Origin: Larkinella terrae
GTDB taxonomy: Bacteria; Bacteroidota; Bacteroidia; Cytophagales; Spirosomataceae
NCBI RefSeq assembly: GCF_009668025.1
Contig: NZ_WJXZ01000009.1
Location: forward strand, 310,001-374,000
Direction of reading: 5' to 3'
DNA: 64,000 nucleotides
This document shows, piece after piece, positions 44,987-52,951 of this stretch; within the stretch, counting starts at the first letter, position 1; every line of letters starts with the position of its first letter. The notes under the pieces are model-generated. The model ran no database searches and was not told the DNA's origin. It saw only the letters and a list, made by a program, of their open reading frames with translations. A program made the position numbers and the translations under genes.

Positions 44987-46120
44987 ATGAATCGTCGAAA
45001 CTTTCTACAAACGGCCGGGTTGGGTTCGCTGGCCGTTGCTGCCGGAGCTAGTTCCTGTACCACTCGAATGGGAGCGTCGTCCGCCCAGGCGATGCATCAC
45101 GTTCCTAAATTAAAGCTTTCACTGGATCGGATTGTGAAGGAAACCGTGGGTCTGCGCCCGTTTCGGGCATCCGGTCCGCGAATTGCCAAAGAAACCCTGG
45201 GAAGCAAAACCATCGTCCACAATTACGGCCACGGTGGCAGCGGCTGGTCGCTATCGTGGGGAACCGGCAATCTGGCGCGCGAACTCGTTCAGACGACCGG
45301 CGAAAAAAAAGTGGCCGTTCTGGGTTCGGGCACCGTTGGGTTAGCAACGGCGCGCCTGCTGCAGGAAAAAGGGTGTGAGGTAACGATTTACACCAAAGAT
45401 TTACCGCCCAATGTAACGAGCAATCTGGCTACCGGAACCTGGTCACCGGCGTCGCGGGTTTGCGACCCCAAAATCGCTACCCAGGCTTTTCATGACCAGT
45501 GGGAAACCGCCACCCGGTTTTCGTTCCGGCGGTTTCAATTTATGCTCGGAATGGACGATATTGTGTCGTGGGTGGATGAATATGGCGTCAGTAACGAACC
45601 GTTCCGGCAACAGATAGACCCGTCGATTGGCGGGGAAGTGTACCATTTGCCCGGCTTGATTCCGGAACGGAAAGAGCTGAGTCCCAGGGAGCATTCCTTC
45701 GGAGCCAGATACGTTTCCTGGCGGTCCAGTATGATGTTCAATATTCCAAGTTACCTCCATCACCAGCTCAGCACGTTCATCATGTTAGGCGGAAAATTGA
45801 AAGTTCAGGAGATTAAAAAACTGGAAGATATCGACGCCCTGCCCGAACTTTGCGTTGTCAACTGCATGGGGTTGGGTGCGAAAGAAATTTTCAATGATCA
45901 GGAATTAACCCCCATTTCAGGCCAACTAGCCTGTTTGATTCCCCAAAGTGAAGTGACTTATAAACTCAATGCGCGAGGAGCCAATATTATTTCGCGAAAA
46001 GACGGAATTTACCTGGGTGGCAACGGTATTATAGGAAACTGGGATACTACGCCCAAACGCGAGGTAACCGAGAAATTCGTCGATACGATCCAGCAGGTAA
46101 TGAAAGAAATGAGAAGTTGA
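44987..46120 (+). CDS. Tat-exported D-amino-acid-oxidase-like flavoprotein, apparently circularly permuted
   Basis: A 377-residue FAD-dependent oxidoreductase of the D-amino-acid oxidase (DAAO) family, which turns D-amino acids into imino acids and peroxide. It has a twin-arginine signal (NRRNFLQTA) and possibly a lipobox (GASSC, Cys24), so it is periplasmic. The conserved blocks are in an unusual order. The substrate-Arg block VGLRPFR (Arg57) and the HNYGHGG block (78-84), which end canonical DAAOs, come before the FAD motif GSGTVG (113-118), which normally starts them. The rest follows the usual order (ATGTWSPASR, VVNCMGLGAKEI) and ends at GGNGIIGNWD plus a helix, exactly where canonical enzymes continue into the Arg block. 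The longer frame from 44918 is rejected because it precedes the Tat signal. A RidA-like gene follows after 42 bp. Confidence 0.82.
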   Translation: MNRRNFLQTAGLGSLAVAAGASSCTTRMGASSAQAMHHVPKLKLSLDRIVKETVGLRPFRASGPRIAKETLGSKTIVHNYGHGGSGWSLSWGTGNLARELVQTTGEKKVAVLGSGTVGLATARLLQEKGCEVTIYTKDLPPNVTSNLATGTWSPASRVCDPKIATQAFHDQWETATRFSFRRFQFMLGMDDIVSWVDEYGVSNEPFRQQIDPSIGGEVYHLPGLIPERKELSPREHSFGARYVSWRSSMMFNIPSYLHHQLSTFIMLGGKLKVQEIKKLEDIDALPELCVVNCMGLGAKEIFNDQELTPISGQLACLIPQSEVTYKLNARGANIISRKDGIYLGGNGIIGNWDTTPKREVTEKFVDTIQQVMKEMRS

Positions 46121-46162
46121 TAAATTATTAATTTTTAGATAGTTAACCCTACCTTACTTTAC

Positions 46163-46699
46163 ATGAACTCTACTTTTGTGAGAAACATCTGTACCTTTTT
46201 AATCATCGGTTTTGCGGTATTTTCAAATGCGGTTTTTGGCCAGTCGGTTGAGGCTAAACTCAAAGAGCAGGGCATTGAACTCGCCAAACCCACGCCCTCT
46301 CTGGCCAATTATGTGAAAGCCGTGCGAACCGGAAATCTGATTTTTTTATCCGGGCACGTGTCCAACCGGGCCGACGGAACCGGCATTAAAGGCAAAGTGG
46401 GGAAAGACCTGACGGTGGAACAGGGCTATGAAGCCGCCAAATTGTCGGCTATTGGATTGCTTTCTTCCCTGAAAGCCGAAATTGGCGATCTTAACAAAGT
46501 AAAACGGGTCGTAAAAGTACTTGGCATGGTGAATTCAACGCCTGATTTTACGGATCATCCCAAAGTAGTGAACGGCTGTTCAGATCTGTTGGTAAAGGTT
46601 TTTGGAGATAAAGGCAAACACGCTCGTTCGGCAGTGGGGGTGGCTGCTTTACCATCCGATTACGCCGTTGAGGTCGAAATGATTGTTGAAGTGGAATAA
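46163..46699 (+). CDS. Exported RidA-like (YjgF/UK114 superfamily) protein
   Basis: A 178-residue protein: signal peptide (to VFGQ, about 27), then a RidA-type domain of about 150 residues. Typical blocks are NLIFLSGHVSNR, GYEAAKLSAIGLLSSLKAE and KHARSAVGVAALPSDYAVE. RidA enzymes hydrolyse reactive enamines and imines. In E. coli RidA the catalytic Arg105 sits in VARLP; here the site reads VAALP, so the Arg is an Ala, as in one trimeric side branch of the family. Deaminase activity is therefore uncertain. It follows the DAAO-like gene by 42 bp on the same strand and is also exported, which suggests handling of the imino products or another ligand. Confidence 0.87.
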   Translation: MNSTFVRNICTFLIIGFAVFSNAVFGQSVEAKLKEQGIELAKPTPSLANYVKAVRTGNLIFLSGHVSNRADGTGIKGKVGKDLTVEQGYEAAKLSAIGLLSSLKAEIGDLNKVKRVVKVLGMVNSTPDFTDHPKVVNGCSDLLVKVFGDKGKHARSAVGVAALPSDYAVEVEMIVEVE

Positions 46700-46759
46700 A
46701 AAGCAAAAATAATTCGATCAAAATATATCATTTTTTATCATTATTGATCATTTCTGAAG

Positions 46760-46767
46760 TACATTTG
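46760..46767 (+). promoter_or_regulatory. -7 box before the DUF4406-like gene
   Basis: TACATTTG is a perfect TAnnTTTG box, 32 nt before the ATG at 46800. The only nearby TTG (46744-46746) is 13 nt upstream, shorter than usual. GATCAA at 46716-46721 and TTGATC at 46744-46749 form a wide inverted repeat that could bind a regulator. Confidence 0.45.
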
Positions 46768-46799
46768 CAGGTATTTGCAAATTTCAATTGATCAAACCC

Positions 46800-47156
46800 A
46801 TGAAAAAGATGATTCTGATTGCCGGTCCTTATCGCTCCGGCACGAACGACGACCCGGTTAAAATTGCCGACCATGTTTCACAGATGACCCGTATAGCCCT
46901 CGAATTACTGGAAAAAGGGTATTTGCCGATGCTTGGCGAGTGGGTTGCGTTGCCGTTGATCGAAGCGGCTGGTTCACAACGGATTGGCGATGCGGTTTTT
47001 AATAAAATCTTCCATCCCGTAGCCATTGATCTGCTCTCCCATTGCGATGCGGTTTTGCGCATTGGCGGGCCTTCGCAGGGAGCGGATGAAATGATGACGC
47101 AGGCCCGCCAGCGGGGAAAGGCGGTTTTTAAGTCGATGGCGGAGATCCAATTTTAA
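46800..47156 (+). CDS. DUF4406/nucleoside-deoxyribosyltransferase-like small protein
   Basis: A 118-residue cytoplasmic protein. MILIAGPYRSGTNDDP at the start, GYLPMLGEWVALPL and CDAVLRIGGPSQGADEM fit the DUF4406 family, which shares the fold of nucleoside 2-deoxyribosyltransferases. The biochemical role of DUF4406 is not established; nucleotide-sugar or nucleoside binding is likely. ATG at 46800 is preferred to the upstream TTG at 46788 because a good -7 box lies 32 nt before it. It has its own promoter signature and is flanked by genes of unrelated function. Confidence 0.7.
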   Translation: MKKMILIAGPYRSGTNDDPVKIADHVSQMTRIALELLEKGYLPMLGEWVALPLIEAAGSQRIGDAVFNKIFHPVAIDLLSHCDAVLRIGGPSQGADEMMTQARQRGKAVFKSMAEIQF

Positions 47157-47214
47157 AAGAAGTCAATTTTGTGCAGCATTTGCCGGGAATGAATGGCCAT
47201 GAAGCTTCTTTTCT

Positions 47215-47222
47215 TAGCTTTG
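47215..47222 (+). promoter_or_regulatory. -7 box before the alpha-galactosidase gene
   Basis: TAGCTTTG is a perfect TAnnTTTG box, 23 nt before the ATG at 47246. No TTG lies at the usual 17-23 nt distance. Confidence 0.45.
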
Positions 47223-47245
47223 TTACCCTTAACTGAACGCTGCCC

Positions 47246-49438
47246 ATGAAATTTTTCCTTCTACTTCTGATCTCTATTTCCTTGAACGTAATCGCTAATG
47301 GGGCGGCCCCCGGCGATACGCAAATCGCGATTGAAACCCAGCACACGGCCCTAGTTATCCGGGTCAGCAAAGATGGCGATCCGACCATTATTCACCTTGG
47401 CAAACGACTTCAAAATGGAGCGGATTACGCCCTATTACCAGACAACGAAAAGCACGGGGAAGATTACACGAAGATTTACAATTCCGTTTATACCCCGGCG
47501 GGTGGTCGAAACTTGCTGGAACCGGCGCTCCAGGTTTCCCACGCCGATGGAAACCCCTCTTCCGACCTCAAATACGTTCGGCACGAGACCCAGAATGTCG
47601 CAGATGGCGTAGTTTTGACCACGGTTTTCCTGAAAGACCCGCAATATCCGTTTGAAGTGAAGCTGTATTACAAAGCTTATCAGAAAGAAGATGTGATCGA
47701 ACAATGGTCAAGTATTCGTCATACGGAGAAAAAAACCGTTCGTTTGCAGAAATACGCTTCCGCCAACCTCTACATTCCGGCGCAACATTATTACCTGACG
47801 CACTTCCATGGCGATTGGGCGCGGGAAATGAATCCCGAAGAAATTCCGCTGACGGCCGGTCTAAAAGTGCTCGACACCAAACTCGGAACCCGGGCCGATC
47901 TGTTCCAGCCGCCCTCCTTTCTGCTGTCGCTCAACAAACCGGCGGAAGAGGAAACCGGTGAAGTCATTGCCGGAACGCTGGCCTGGTCGGGAAATTATCA
48001 GATTCAGTTCGAGGTCGATCCGCTGCGAAATCTGCGGCTGATTGCGGGTATCAATCCCTACGCTTCGGAGTACATGCTGGCGCCGGATAAGGAGTTTGTG
48101 ACCCCGGCTTTTCTGTTTACGTACTCAAACGCGGGTAAGGGACAAGCCAGCCGAAATCTGCACCGCTGGGCCCGGAAACACCGCATTCCGCAGGGCGAAG
48201 GAAACCGGCTAACGCTGTTAAATAACTGGGAAGCGACGTATTTCGACTTTAACGAAGAAAAACTGACGGCTCTGTTCAAAGACGGCAAAAAATTGGGCGT
48301 CGATTTATTCCTGTTAGATGACGGCTGGTTTGCCAATAAATACCCCCGAAACGACGACCATACCGGCCTCGGCGACTGGCAGGAAAACAAGCAGAAACTC
48401 CCGCACGGATTGGGATATCTGGTCAAAGAAGCCGAAAGCGCGGGCATCAAATTCGGCATCTGGCTGGAACCCGAAATGGTCAGTCCGAAAAGTGAATTGT
48501 ACGAAAAACACCCCGACTGGGTGATTAAACTGCCCAACCGCTCCGAATACTATTTCCGTAATCAGCTGGTCCTGGATTTGTCAAATCCGAAGGTGCAGGA
48601 TTTCGTTTACGGTGTCGTGGACGGTATTCTGACGAAAAATCCGACTCTGGGCTACATCAAATGGGATTGTAACGCGGTGATCTACAACGCCTTCTCGGCC
48701 ACAAACCCCAACCCTTCCCACCTCTTCATCGAATACGTTCAGGGACTTTATAAAGTGATGGAGAAACTGCGGGCCAAATACCCGACCTTGCCTTTAATGC
48801 TCTGCTCCGGCGGGGGTGGCCGGGTAGACTACGGCGCACTGAAATACTTCACGGAGTTTTGGCCCAGCGACAACACCGACGGCCTGGAGCGGATTTTTAT
48901 TCAATGGAATTACTCGTATTTTTTCCCGGCCATCGCCACCTGCAACCACATCACCGATTGGGGGAAACAATCCATCAAATTCCGGACGGACGTCGCCATG
49001 ATGGGCAAAATGGGCTACGACATTGTCGTGAGCAAACTGGATGAGAAAGAGTTGGCATTCAGTCAGCAGGCGCTTCAAACCTACAACCGCGTCAAAGACG
49101 TCATCTGGAAGGGCGATTTGTTCCGGCTGGTTTCTCCCCAAACCAACGACATTGCATCGGTGCTCTACGTCAGCGAAAAGCAGGATAAAGCCATGTGGTT
49201 CAGCTACCTGGTCGGAAACCGGTACCGGGAAGGCAGTCAGGCGCCCATCAAACTGCGGGGCCTGAATCCGGAAAAGAATTATAAAATTCTGGAAGTGAAC
49301 GTCTATCCCGGAAGTAATTCGCCGATCAACCGCAACCAAATGGTTTATTCGGGTGATTATTTAATGACGGTCGGTTTTAATCCGTCCGTCGATGCGAGAC
49401 GGCAAAGTGTGGTTTTGGAAATTACGGAAGGTAATTAA
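47246..49438 (+). CDS. Exported GH36 alpha-galactosidase
   Basis: A 730-residue glycoside hydrolase of family GH36; most members release terminal alpha-galactose from raffinose-type sugars or galactomannan. Signal peptide of about 18 residues. N-terminal beta-supersandwich (about 25-325), then the TIM barrel: LLNNWEATYFDF, LDDGWF, GIWLEPEMVS, the nucleophile Asp474 in YIKWDCN, and the acid/base Asp in FWPSDNTD (539-545); C-terminal beta-domain to EITEGN. Length and motif order are those of bacterial GH36 enzymes. Being exported, it would act in the periplasm on oligosaccharides imported by a SusC/SusD system. It stands as a single gene with its own promoter-like -7 box. Confidence 0.93.
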   Translation: MKFFLLLLISISLNVIANGAAPGDTQIAIETQHTALVIRVSKDGDPTIIHLGKRLQNGADYALLPDNEKHGEDYTKIYNSVYTPAGGRNLLEPALQVSHADGNPSSDLKYVRHETQNVADGVVLTTVFLKDPQYPFEVKLYYKAYQKEDVIEQWSSIRHTEKKTVRLQKYASANLYIPAQHYYLTHFHGDWAREMNPEEIPLTAGLKVLDTKLGTRADLFQPPSFLLSLNKPAEEETGEVIAGTLAWSGNYQIQFEVDPLRNLRLIAGINPYASEYMLAPDKEFVTPAFLFTYSNAGKGQASRNLHRWARKHRIPQGEGNRLTLLNNWEATYFDFNEEKLTALFKDGKKLGVDLFLLDDGWFANKYPRNDDHTGLGDWQENKQKLPHGLGYLVKEAESAGIKFGIWLEPEMVSPKSELYEKHPDWVIKLPNRSEYYFRNQLVLDLSNPKVQDFVYGVVDGILTKNPTLGYIKWDCNAVIYNAFSATNPNPSHLFIEYVQGLYKVMEKLRAKYPTLPLMLCSGGGGRVDYGALKYFTEFWPSDNTDGLERIFIQWNYSYFFPAIATCNHITDWGKQSIKFRTDVAMMGKMGYDIVVSKLDEKELAFSQQALQTYNRVKDVIWKGDLFRLVSPQTNDIASVLYVSEKQDKAMWFSYLVGNRYREGSQAPIKLRGLNPEKNYKILEVNVYPGSNSPINRNQMVYSGDYLMTVGFNPSVDARRQSVVLEITEGN

Positions 49439-49531
49439 GGGATTGATTGAGGTACCCGGTTATTTTTTAACCACAAAAAATTGCCCTTTGGGATAAAATC
49501 TTCGTAGGTAAACAGGCAGGAAAGCGCATTT

Positions 49532-49563
49532 GAGTTCCGGAGGAACACCATCTTACGTACTTC
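49532..49563. repeat. REP-like palindrome type 2, copy b
   Basis: GAGTTCCGGAGGAACACCAT, with the hairpin GTTCC-GGA-GGAAC at 49534-49546. It is homologous to 24770-24798. On the opposite strand near 49590-49615, GACCCGGCAGGACATCTG looks like a diverged partner, so a pair in opposite orientation is possible. Confidence 0.5.
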
Positions 49564-49682
49564 ATAGATTGCGTTTCTTCAGAACTCGAACGCTTCAGAT
49601 GTCCTGCCGGGTCCGCCAGATCTTCTTTTCTAAACCAGAAAAAACCGCTCATCCCGACCATTCCCCGATCAACAAGTATTAT

Positions 49683-49733
49683 ACATACATTTAGTGAATT
49701 TATAAATCCATTTTACATACATTTAGTGAATAA
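49683..49733. promoter_or_regulatory. Tandem 17-bp direct repeat, probable PadR operator
   Basis: ACATACATTTAGTGAAT occurs twice (49683-49699 and 49715-49731), with start points 32 bp apart, about three helical turns, 135-185 bp upstream of padR. PadR regulators often repress their own operon through AT-rich repeats of this spacing. Confidence 0.55.
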
Positions 49734-49741
49734 AATGGGCT

Positions 49742-49862
49742 TATGGTTTACTGTTTGTGGTATACAGTTCACCAATATTTTAATAAAAAACTAATAACCA
49801 GATAGTTACCAAAAAATTTAAGCCATAAACGTTAGGCGCCACACCTTAAACGATAAACGCTG
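49742..49862. repeat. Degenerate class C-like repeat before padR
   Basis: GGTTTACTGTTTGTGGTATA on the left and CCTTAAACGATAAACG on the right are loosely complementary. The words resemble the class C elements but pairing is poor. It ends 3 bp before the padR start codon. Confidence 0.35.
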
Positions 49863-49865
49863 TAC

Positions 49866-50201
49866 ATGAAAGGAACCAATCTCGGAGAATTTGAGGAGTT
49901 AGTCTTGCTGACCAGTGCGGCGCTGGTGAACGACGCGTACAGCGTAGCCATTTGCGACGAACTGGGCAAATACACCGGACGGGTGGCCAAGCTGGGCGTT
50001 GTGCATGCGGTTTTGAATCGGCTGGAAGAAAAGGGTCTAGTGAAAAGCCACATGGGCGAAGCGACCAGTGCGCGGGGCGGCAAACGCAAGCGGTTTTACG
50101 AAGTAACGCACGCGGGAAAAGTTGCCCTGACTCGATCAAAAGAAGTTCGCGAAGCACTCTGGCGAATTATTCCCGGTTTCAATCTGGAGGGTTCCGTATG
50201 A
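49866..50201 (+). CDS. PadR family transcriptional regulator
   Basis: A 111-residue winged-helix protein of the short PadR group. The N-terminal helix and wing are visible (LGEFEELVLLTSAAL, then SVAICDEL and GVVHAVLNRLEEKGLV, and RGGKRKRFYEVTHAGK as the wing and terminal strand). PadR proteins are usually repressors that respond to small molecules or envelope stress. Its stop codon overlaps the start of the permease gene (ATGA at 50198-50201), so the two are translated as a unit. The paired PadR-permease layout is common in Cytophagales, where the regulator probably controls the transporter. A tandem direct repeat upstream is a candidate operator. Confidence 0.9.
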   Translation: MKGTNLGEFEELVLLTSAALVNDAYSVAICDELGKYTGRVAKLGVVHAVLNRLEEKGLVKSHMGEATSARGGKRKRFYEVTHAGKVALTRSKEVREALWRIIPGFNLEGSV

Positions 50202-52843
50202 AAACACCGACTCAAAAACTCCCGGAACCGCCCCGCTGGGCCCGCAATCTGCTCCACTGGTACTGCCGCCCCGACCTGCTCGAGGATCTGGAGGGCGACA
50301 TGAACGAATATTTTGAACGCAACCTGAAAACCAAAGGCATCCGGCGCGCCCGCTGGATTTATATTCTCGATGCGCTGAAATTTTTCCGCCCCTATACCGT
50401 CCGTAAACCCGAATTTTTAAACCTTCTCATTCATTGGCTCATGCTCGGCAGCTACTTCAAAACCTCCCGGCGCAGTCTCGTGCGCAACAAATTATTTTCA
50501 GCCATCAACATCATCGGGCTGGCGGTCAGCATGTCCGTCGGCCTGCTGGTCATCGCCTTCCTGACCGATCTGTTTTCCTACGACCTATTCCACGAAAAAA
50601 GACACCGAATCTACCGAATAGTAACCAAAACCGAGGGAGACGACAAACGGACGATGGATCTGGCGTCCACTTCGCTGAAAGCCGGTTACAAAATCCGGGA
50701 AACTTTTCCGGGGATTGAAGAAGTATCATTGATCCGGCGGGGGTTCTACAGTGACGCAAAGGTCAGCGACGAAACCATTATTCCCCTGGAGGCAACCTGG
50801 GCTGATCCGTCGTTTTTGAAGATTTTCACATTTCCGATGCTCAAAGGCAATCCGGCCACGGCACTGAAAGAACCGTATTCGCTGGTAGTCACCGAAAAAA
50901 CCGCACTAAAACTGTTCGGAAAAACGGAAGCGCTGGGGAAAACCGTCCGGTTCGACACCACGAATTACACGGTTACGGGCGTTCTGAAAGATATTCCCAA
51001 GCTGTCGCACATCCGGTTTGAGGCCCTCATTTCGCTGGCGTCGATGCTTGGCCAAAAGGCAGATTCCGACGGTGGTATCCTGGATTGGGGCAATATTTAC
51101 CAGAATTACGTGTACCTCACGCTCCCCGAAACCGCTAACCTGCAAACCGTTCAGGCCAATCTCGACAAACTGAGTGCCACCGAAAATAAACAACTCGAAC
51201 ACCAGAAAATTACGCTGTCGCTCCAGCCAATGGACAAAATTATTTTTGGCGGACGGCTGTCCAACGAAATTGGCGTTAACTTTCCCAAACCGGTGGCCTG
51301 GGTGTTGATCGGGCTCGCACTGGTTGTAATCCTTTCCGCCTGTTTTAATTACACGAACCTTTCGATCGCCCGGTCGATGCGACGGTCGCGCGAGGTCGGG
51401 ATTCGTAAAATAGTGGGCGCTTTGAAAAACCACGTCCTGGGACAGTTTATGGCCGAATCGGTGATCATTTCGGTGATGGCGCTGATCTTTTCGTTTGTTC
51501 TGTTTCTGATCCTGCGCACGCAGTTTATGGCATTGGCCCCCCAATTGTCCGACCTGGTAACCCTTGATTTATCGCCCCGGCTAATTCTTTATTTCCTGCT
51601 GCTGGCGGTGGTGGTTGGCCTGGCGGCCGGTTTTTTACCCGCCTTGTTTTTTTCCCGGATTCAGGCTGTTCAGGTTCTGAAGGATGCTTCGTCACTCAAG
51701 GTGTTCCGGCATATTAACCTGCGCAAAGCCCTGATTGTCATCCAATATACATTTTCACTGATGTTCATCACCACAACGCTGATCGGCTATAAGCAGTACC
51801 GTGGTTTTCTCTCTTTCGACCTCGGATTTACCACCGAAAACATCCTGAACATTCGGATGCAGGGAAATAAAAGTACGCTGCTGAAAAAAGAACTGGCCCA
51901 AATTCCGGCGGTCAATCAAATCGCGACCTCGCGGATGATTACCAGCCTGGGTAGCATTTATGGAACGCAGTTAAAATACAAGACCAAAAGCGTGCATGAT
52001 TCGGCGATGGTCTGGCTCAATTTTGTCGATGAAAACTACATTCCCCTCCACCACCACCGGTTTCTGGCCGGAACCAACTTTAAAAACCGTCCGACCAGCG
52101 GCAACGAGACGGAAGTCATTGTCAATGAGCAGGTTCTGAAACGATTTCACATCGTTGACCGCAACCCGGCCGACGCAATTGGCAAACAGGTGATGCTGGA
52201 CAACAAGCCGCTGACCATTGTGGGGGTTTTAAAAGATTTTCATTACGGAACGATGGATCACAAAATCGAACCTACGGTTTTCCGGTATTCATCCGAAGAA
52301 CCCGGCGGGTACCTGAACGTGGGCATCAAATCGGAAGATTATCCGGCGGCTTTGTCGGGCATCGAAGCCGCCTGGCAGAAAATTGATAAAATCCACCCGC
52401 TGAAGGCCACGTTTTACGACGACCAGATTGAAGAAGCCTATAAACAATTTGAAGTCATGGTGAAGGTGATCGGTTTCATCACGTTCCTGGCGATCTGCAT
52501 CGCGTCGATGGGATTGTTCGGCATGGTGGTTTTCATGACCGAAACCCGGCTCAAGGAAATCAGCATCCGGAAAGTGCTGGGCGCTACCGAAAGCGGCCTG
52601 ATTTTCCACCTCAGCAAAGGTTTTTTGCTGCTGCTGCTCATTTCCACTCTGGTTGCATTACCGGTTACCTACATCTTCTTCGACCAGTATGTGCTGACCA
52701 AATTTGAATATCACCAGCCCATTGGAGTCAGCGAGCTGATCATTAGTGTGTTGGTGGTGATGGCGCTGGCGTTTCTGCTCATCGGCTCCCAAACCTTGAA
52801 AGCTGCCCGGAGTAACCCGGCGAAGGTGTTGAAGAGTGAGTGA
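50198..52843 (+). CDS. ABC transporter permease with PadR-linked prefix domain
   Basis: An 881-residue inner-membrane permease. The first 75 residues form a soluble prefix domain (PPRWARNLLHWYCRPDLLED...) typical of permeases encoded directly after PadR genes. Two MacB/FtsX halves follow: periplasmic core about 115-345, helices about 365-500, second core about 530-755, and helices at about 765-875. MGLFGMVVF and KEISIRKVLGA mark the cytoplasmic coupling loop. The open frame begins at 49952, but translation from 50198 fits the ATGA overlap with padR and gives the known domain start. No ATPase is adjacent. It is similar in layout to the permease at 3791, which lacks the prefix. Substrate unknown. 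Confidence 0.9.
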   Translation: MKTPTQKLPEPPRWARNLLHWYCRPDLLEDLEGDMNEYFERNLKTKGIRRARWIYILDALKFFRPYTVRKPEFLNLLIHWLMLGSYFKTSRRSLVRNKLFSAINIIGLAVSMSVGLLVIAFLTDLFSYDLFHEKRHRIYRIVTKTEGDDKRTMDLASTSLKAGYKIRETFPGIEEVSLIRRGFYSDAKVSDETIIPLEATWADPSFLKIFTFPMLKGNPATALKEPYSLVVTEKTALKLFGKTEALGKTVRFDTTNYTVTGVLKDIPKLSHIRFEALISLASMLGQKADSDGGILDWGNIYQNYVYLTLPETANLQTVQANLDKLSATENKQLEHQKITLSLQPMDKIIFGGRLSNEIGVNFPKPVAWVLIGLALVVILSACFNYTNLSIARSMRRSREVGIRKIVGALKNHVLGQFMAESVIISVMALIFSFVLFLILRTQFMALAPQLSDLVTLDLSPRLILYFLLLAVVVGLAAGFLPALFFSRIQAVQVLKDASSLKVFRHINLRKALIVIQYTFSLMFITTTLIGYKQYRGFLSFDLGFTTENILNIRMQGNKSTLLKKELAQIPAVNQIATSRMITSLGSIYGTQLKYKTKSVHDSAMVWLNFVDENYIPLHHHRFLAGTNFKNRPTSGNETEVIVNEQVLKRFHIVDRNPADAIGKQVMLDNKPLTIVGVLKDFHYGTMDHKIEPTVFRYSSEEPGGYLNVGIKSEDYPAALSGIEAAWQKIDKIHPLKATFYDDQIEEAYKQFEVMVKVIGFITFLAICIASMGLFGMVVFMTETRLKEISIRKVLGATESGLIFHLSKGFLLLLLISTLVALPVTYIFFDQYVLTKFEYHQPIGVSELIISVLVVMALAFLLIGSQTLKAARSNPAKVLKSE

Positions 52844-52851
52844 GGAAATTG

Positions 52852-52943
52852 TTTCGCGGAGTTAAGCGGAGTAAAAAAGAGTTAAGCGGAGAAGAAATTT
52901 AACTCTGCTTAACTCTTTATTTTCTCCGCTTAACTCCGCGAAA
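52852..52943. repeat. Nested inverted repeat, class B, copy 2
   Basis: Outer arms 52852-52871 and 52924-52943 are a perfect 20-bp inverted repeat (CGCGGAGTTAAGCGGAG). Inner arms 52876-52891 and 52903-52918 pair at 15 of 16 positions with the same word. It fills the gap between two convergent genes, 8 bp from each stop, and could act as a two-way terminator. Confidence 0.95.
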
Positions 52944-52951
52944 TAATCTCC

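Larger units (their letters stand above)
49439..49865. other. Intergenic region with several repeat types before padR
   Basis: A 427-bp gap without a supported gene. In order it holds a type 2 REP-like palindrome (49532-49563) and a probable inverted relative near 49590-49615, AAAACCGCT at 49641-49649, the direct repeat at 49683-49733 that may bind the PadR protein, and a degenerate class C-like stretch (49742-49862) that reaches the padR start. It looks like a landing zone for small repeats. Confidence 0.55.

Noticed and set aside
49439-49660. Remnant of an insertion sequence between the alpha-galactosidase and padR
   Set aside because: Only short REP-like palindromes are seen; no transposase fragment reads in any frame.
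49952-50197. Longer N-terminus for the PadR-linked permease
   Set aside because: These codons overlap padR in another frame; ATGA coupling at 50198 and the domain start support the shorter form.
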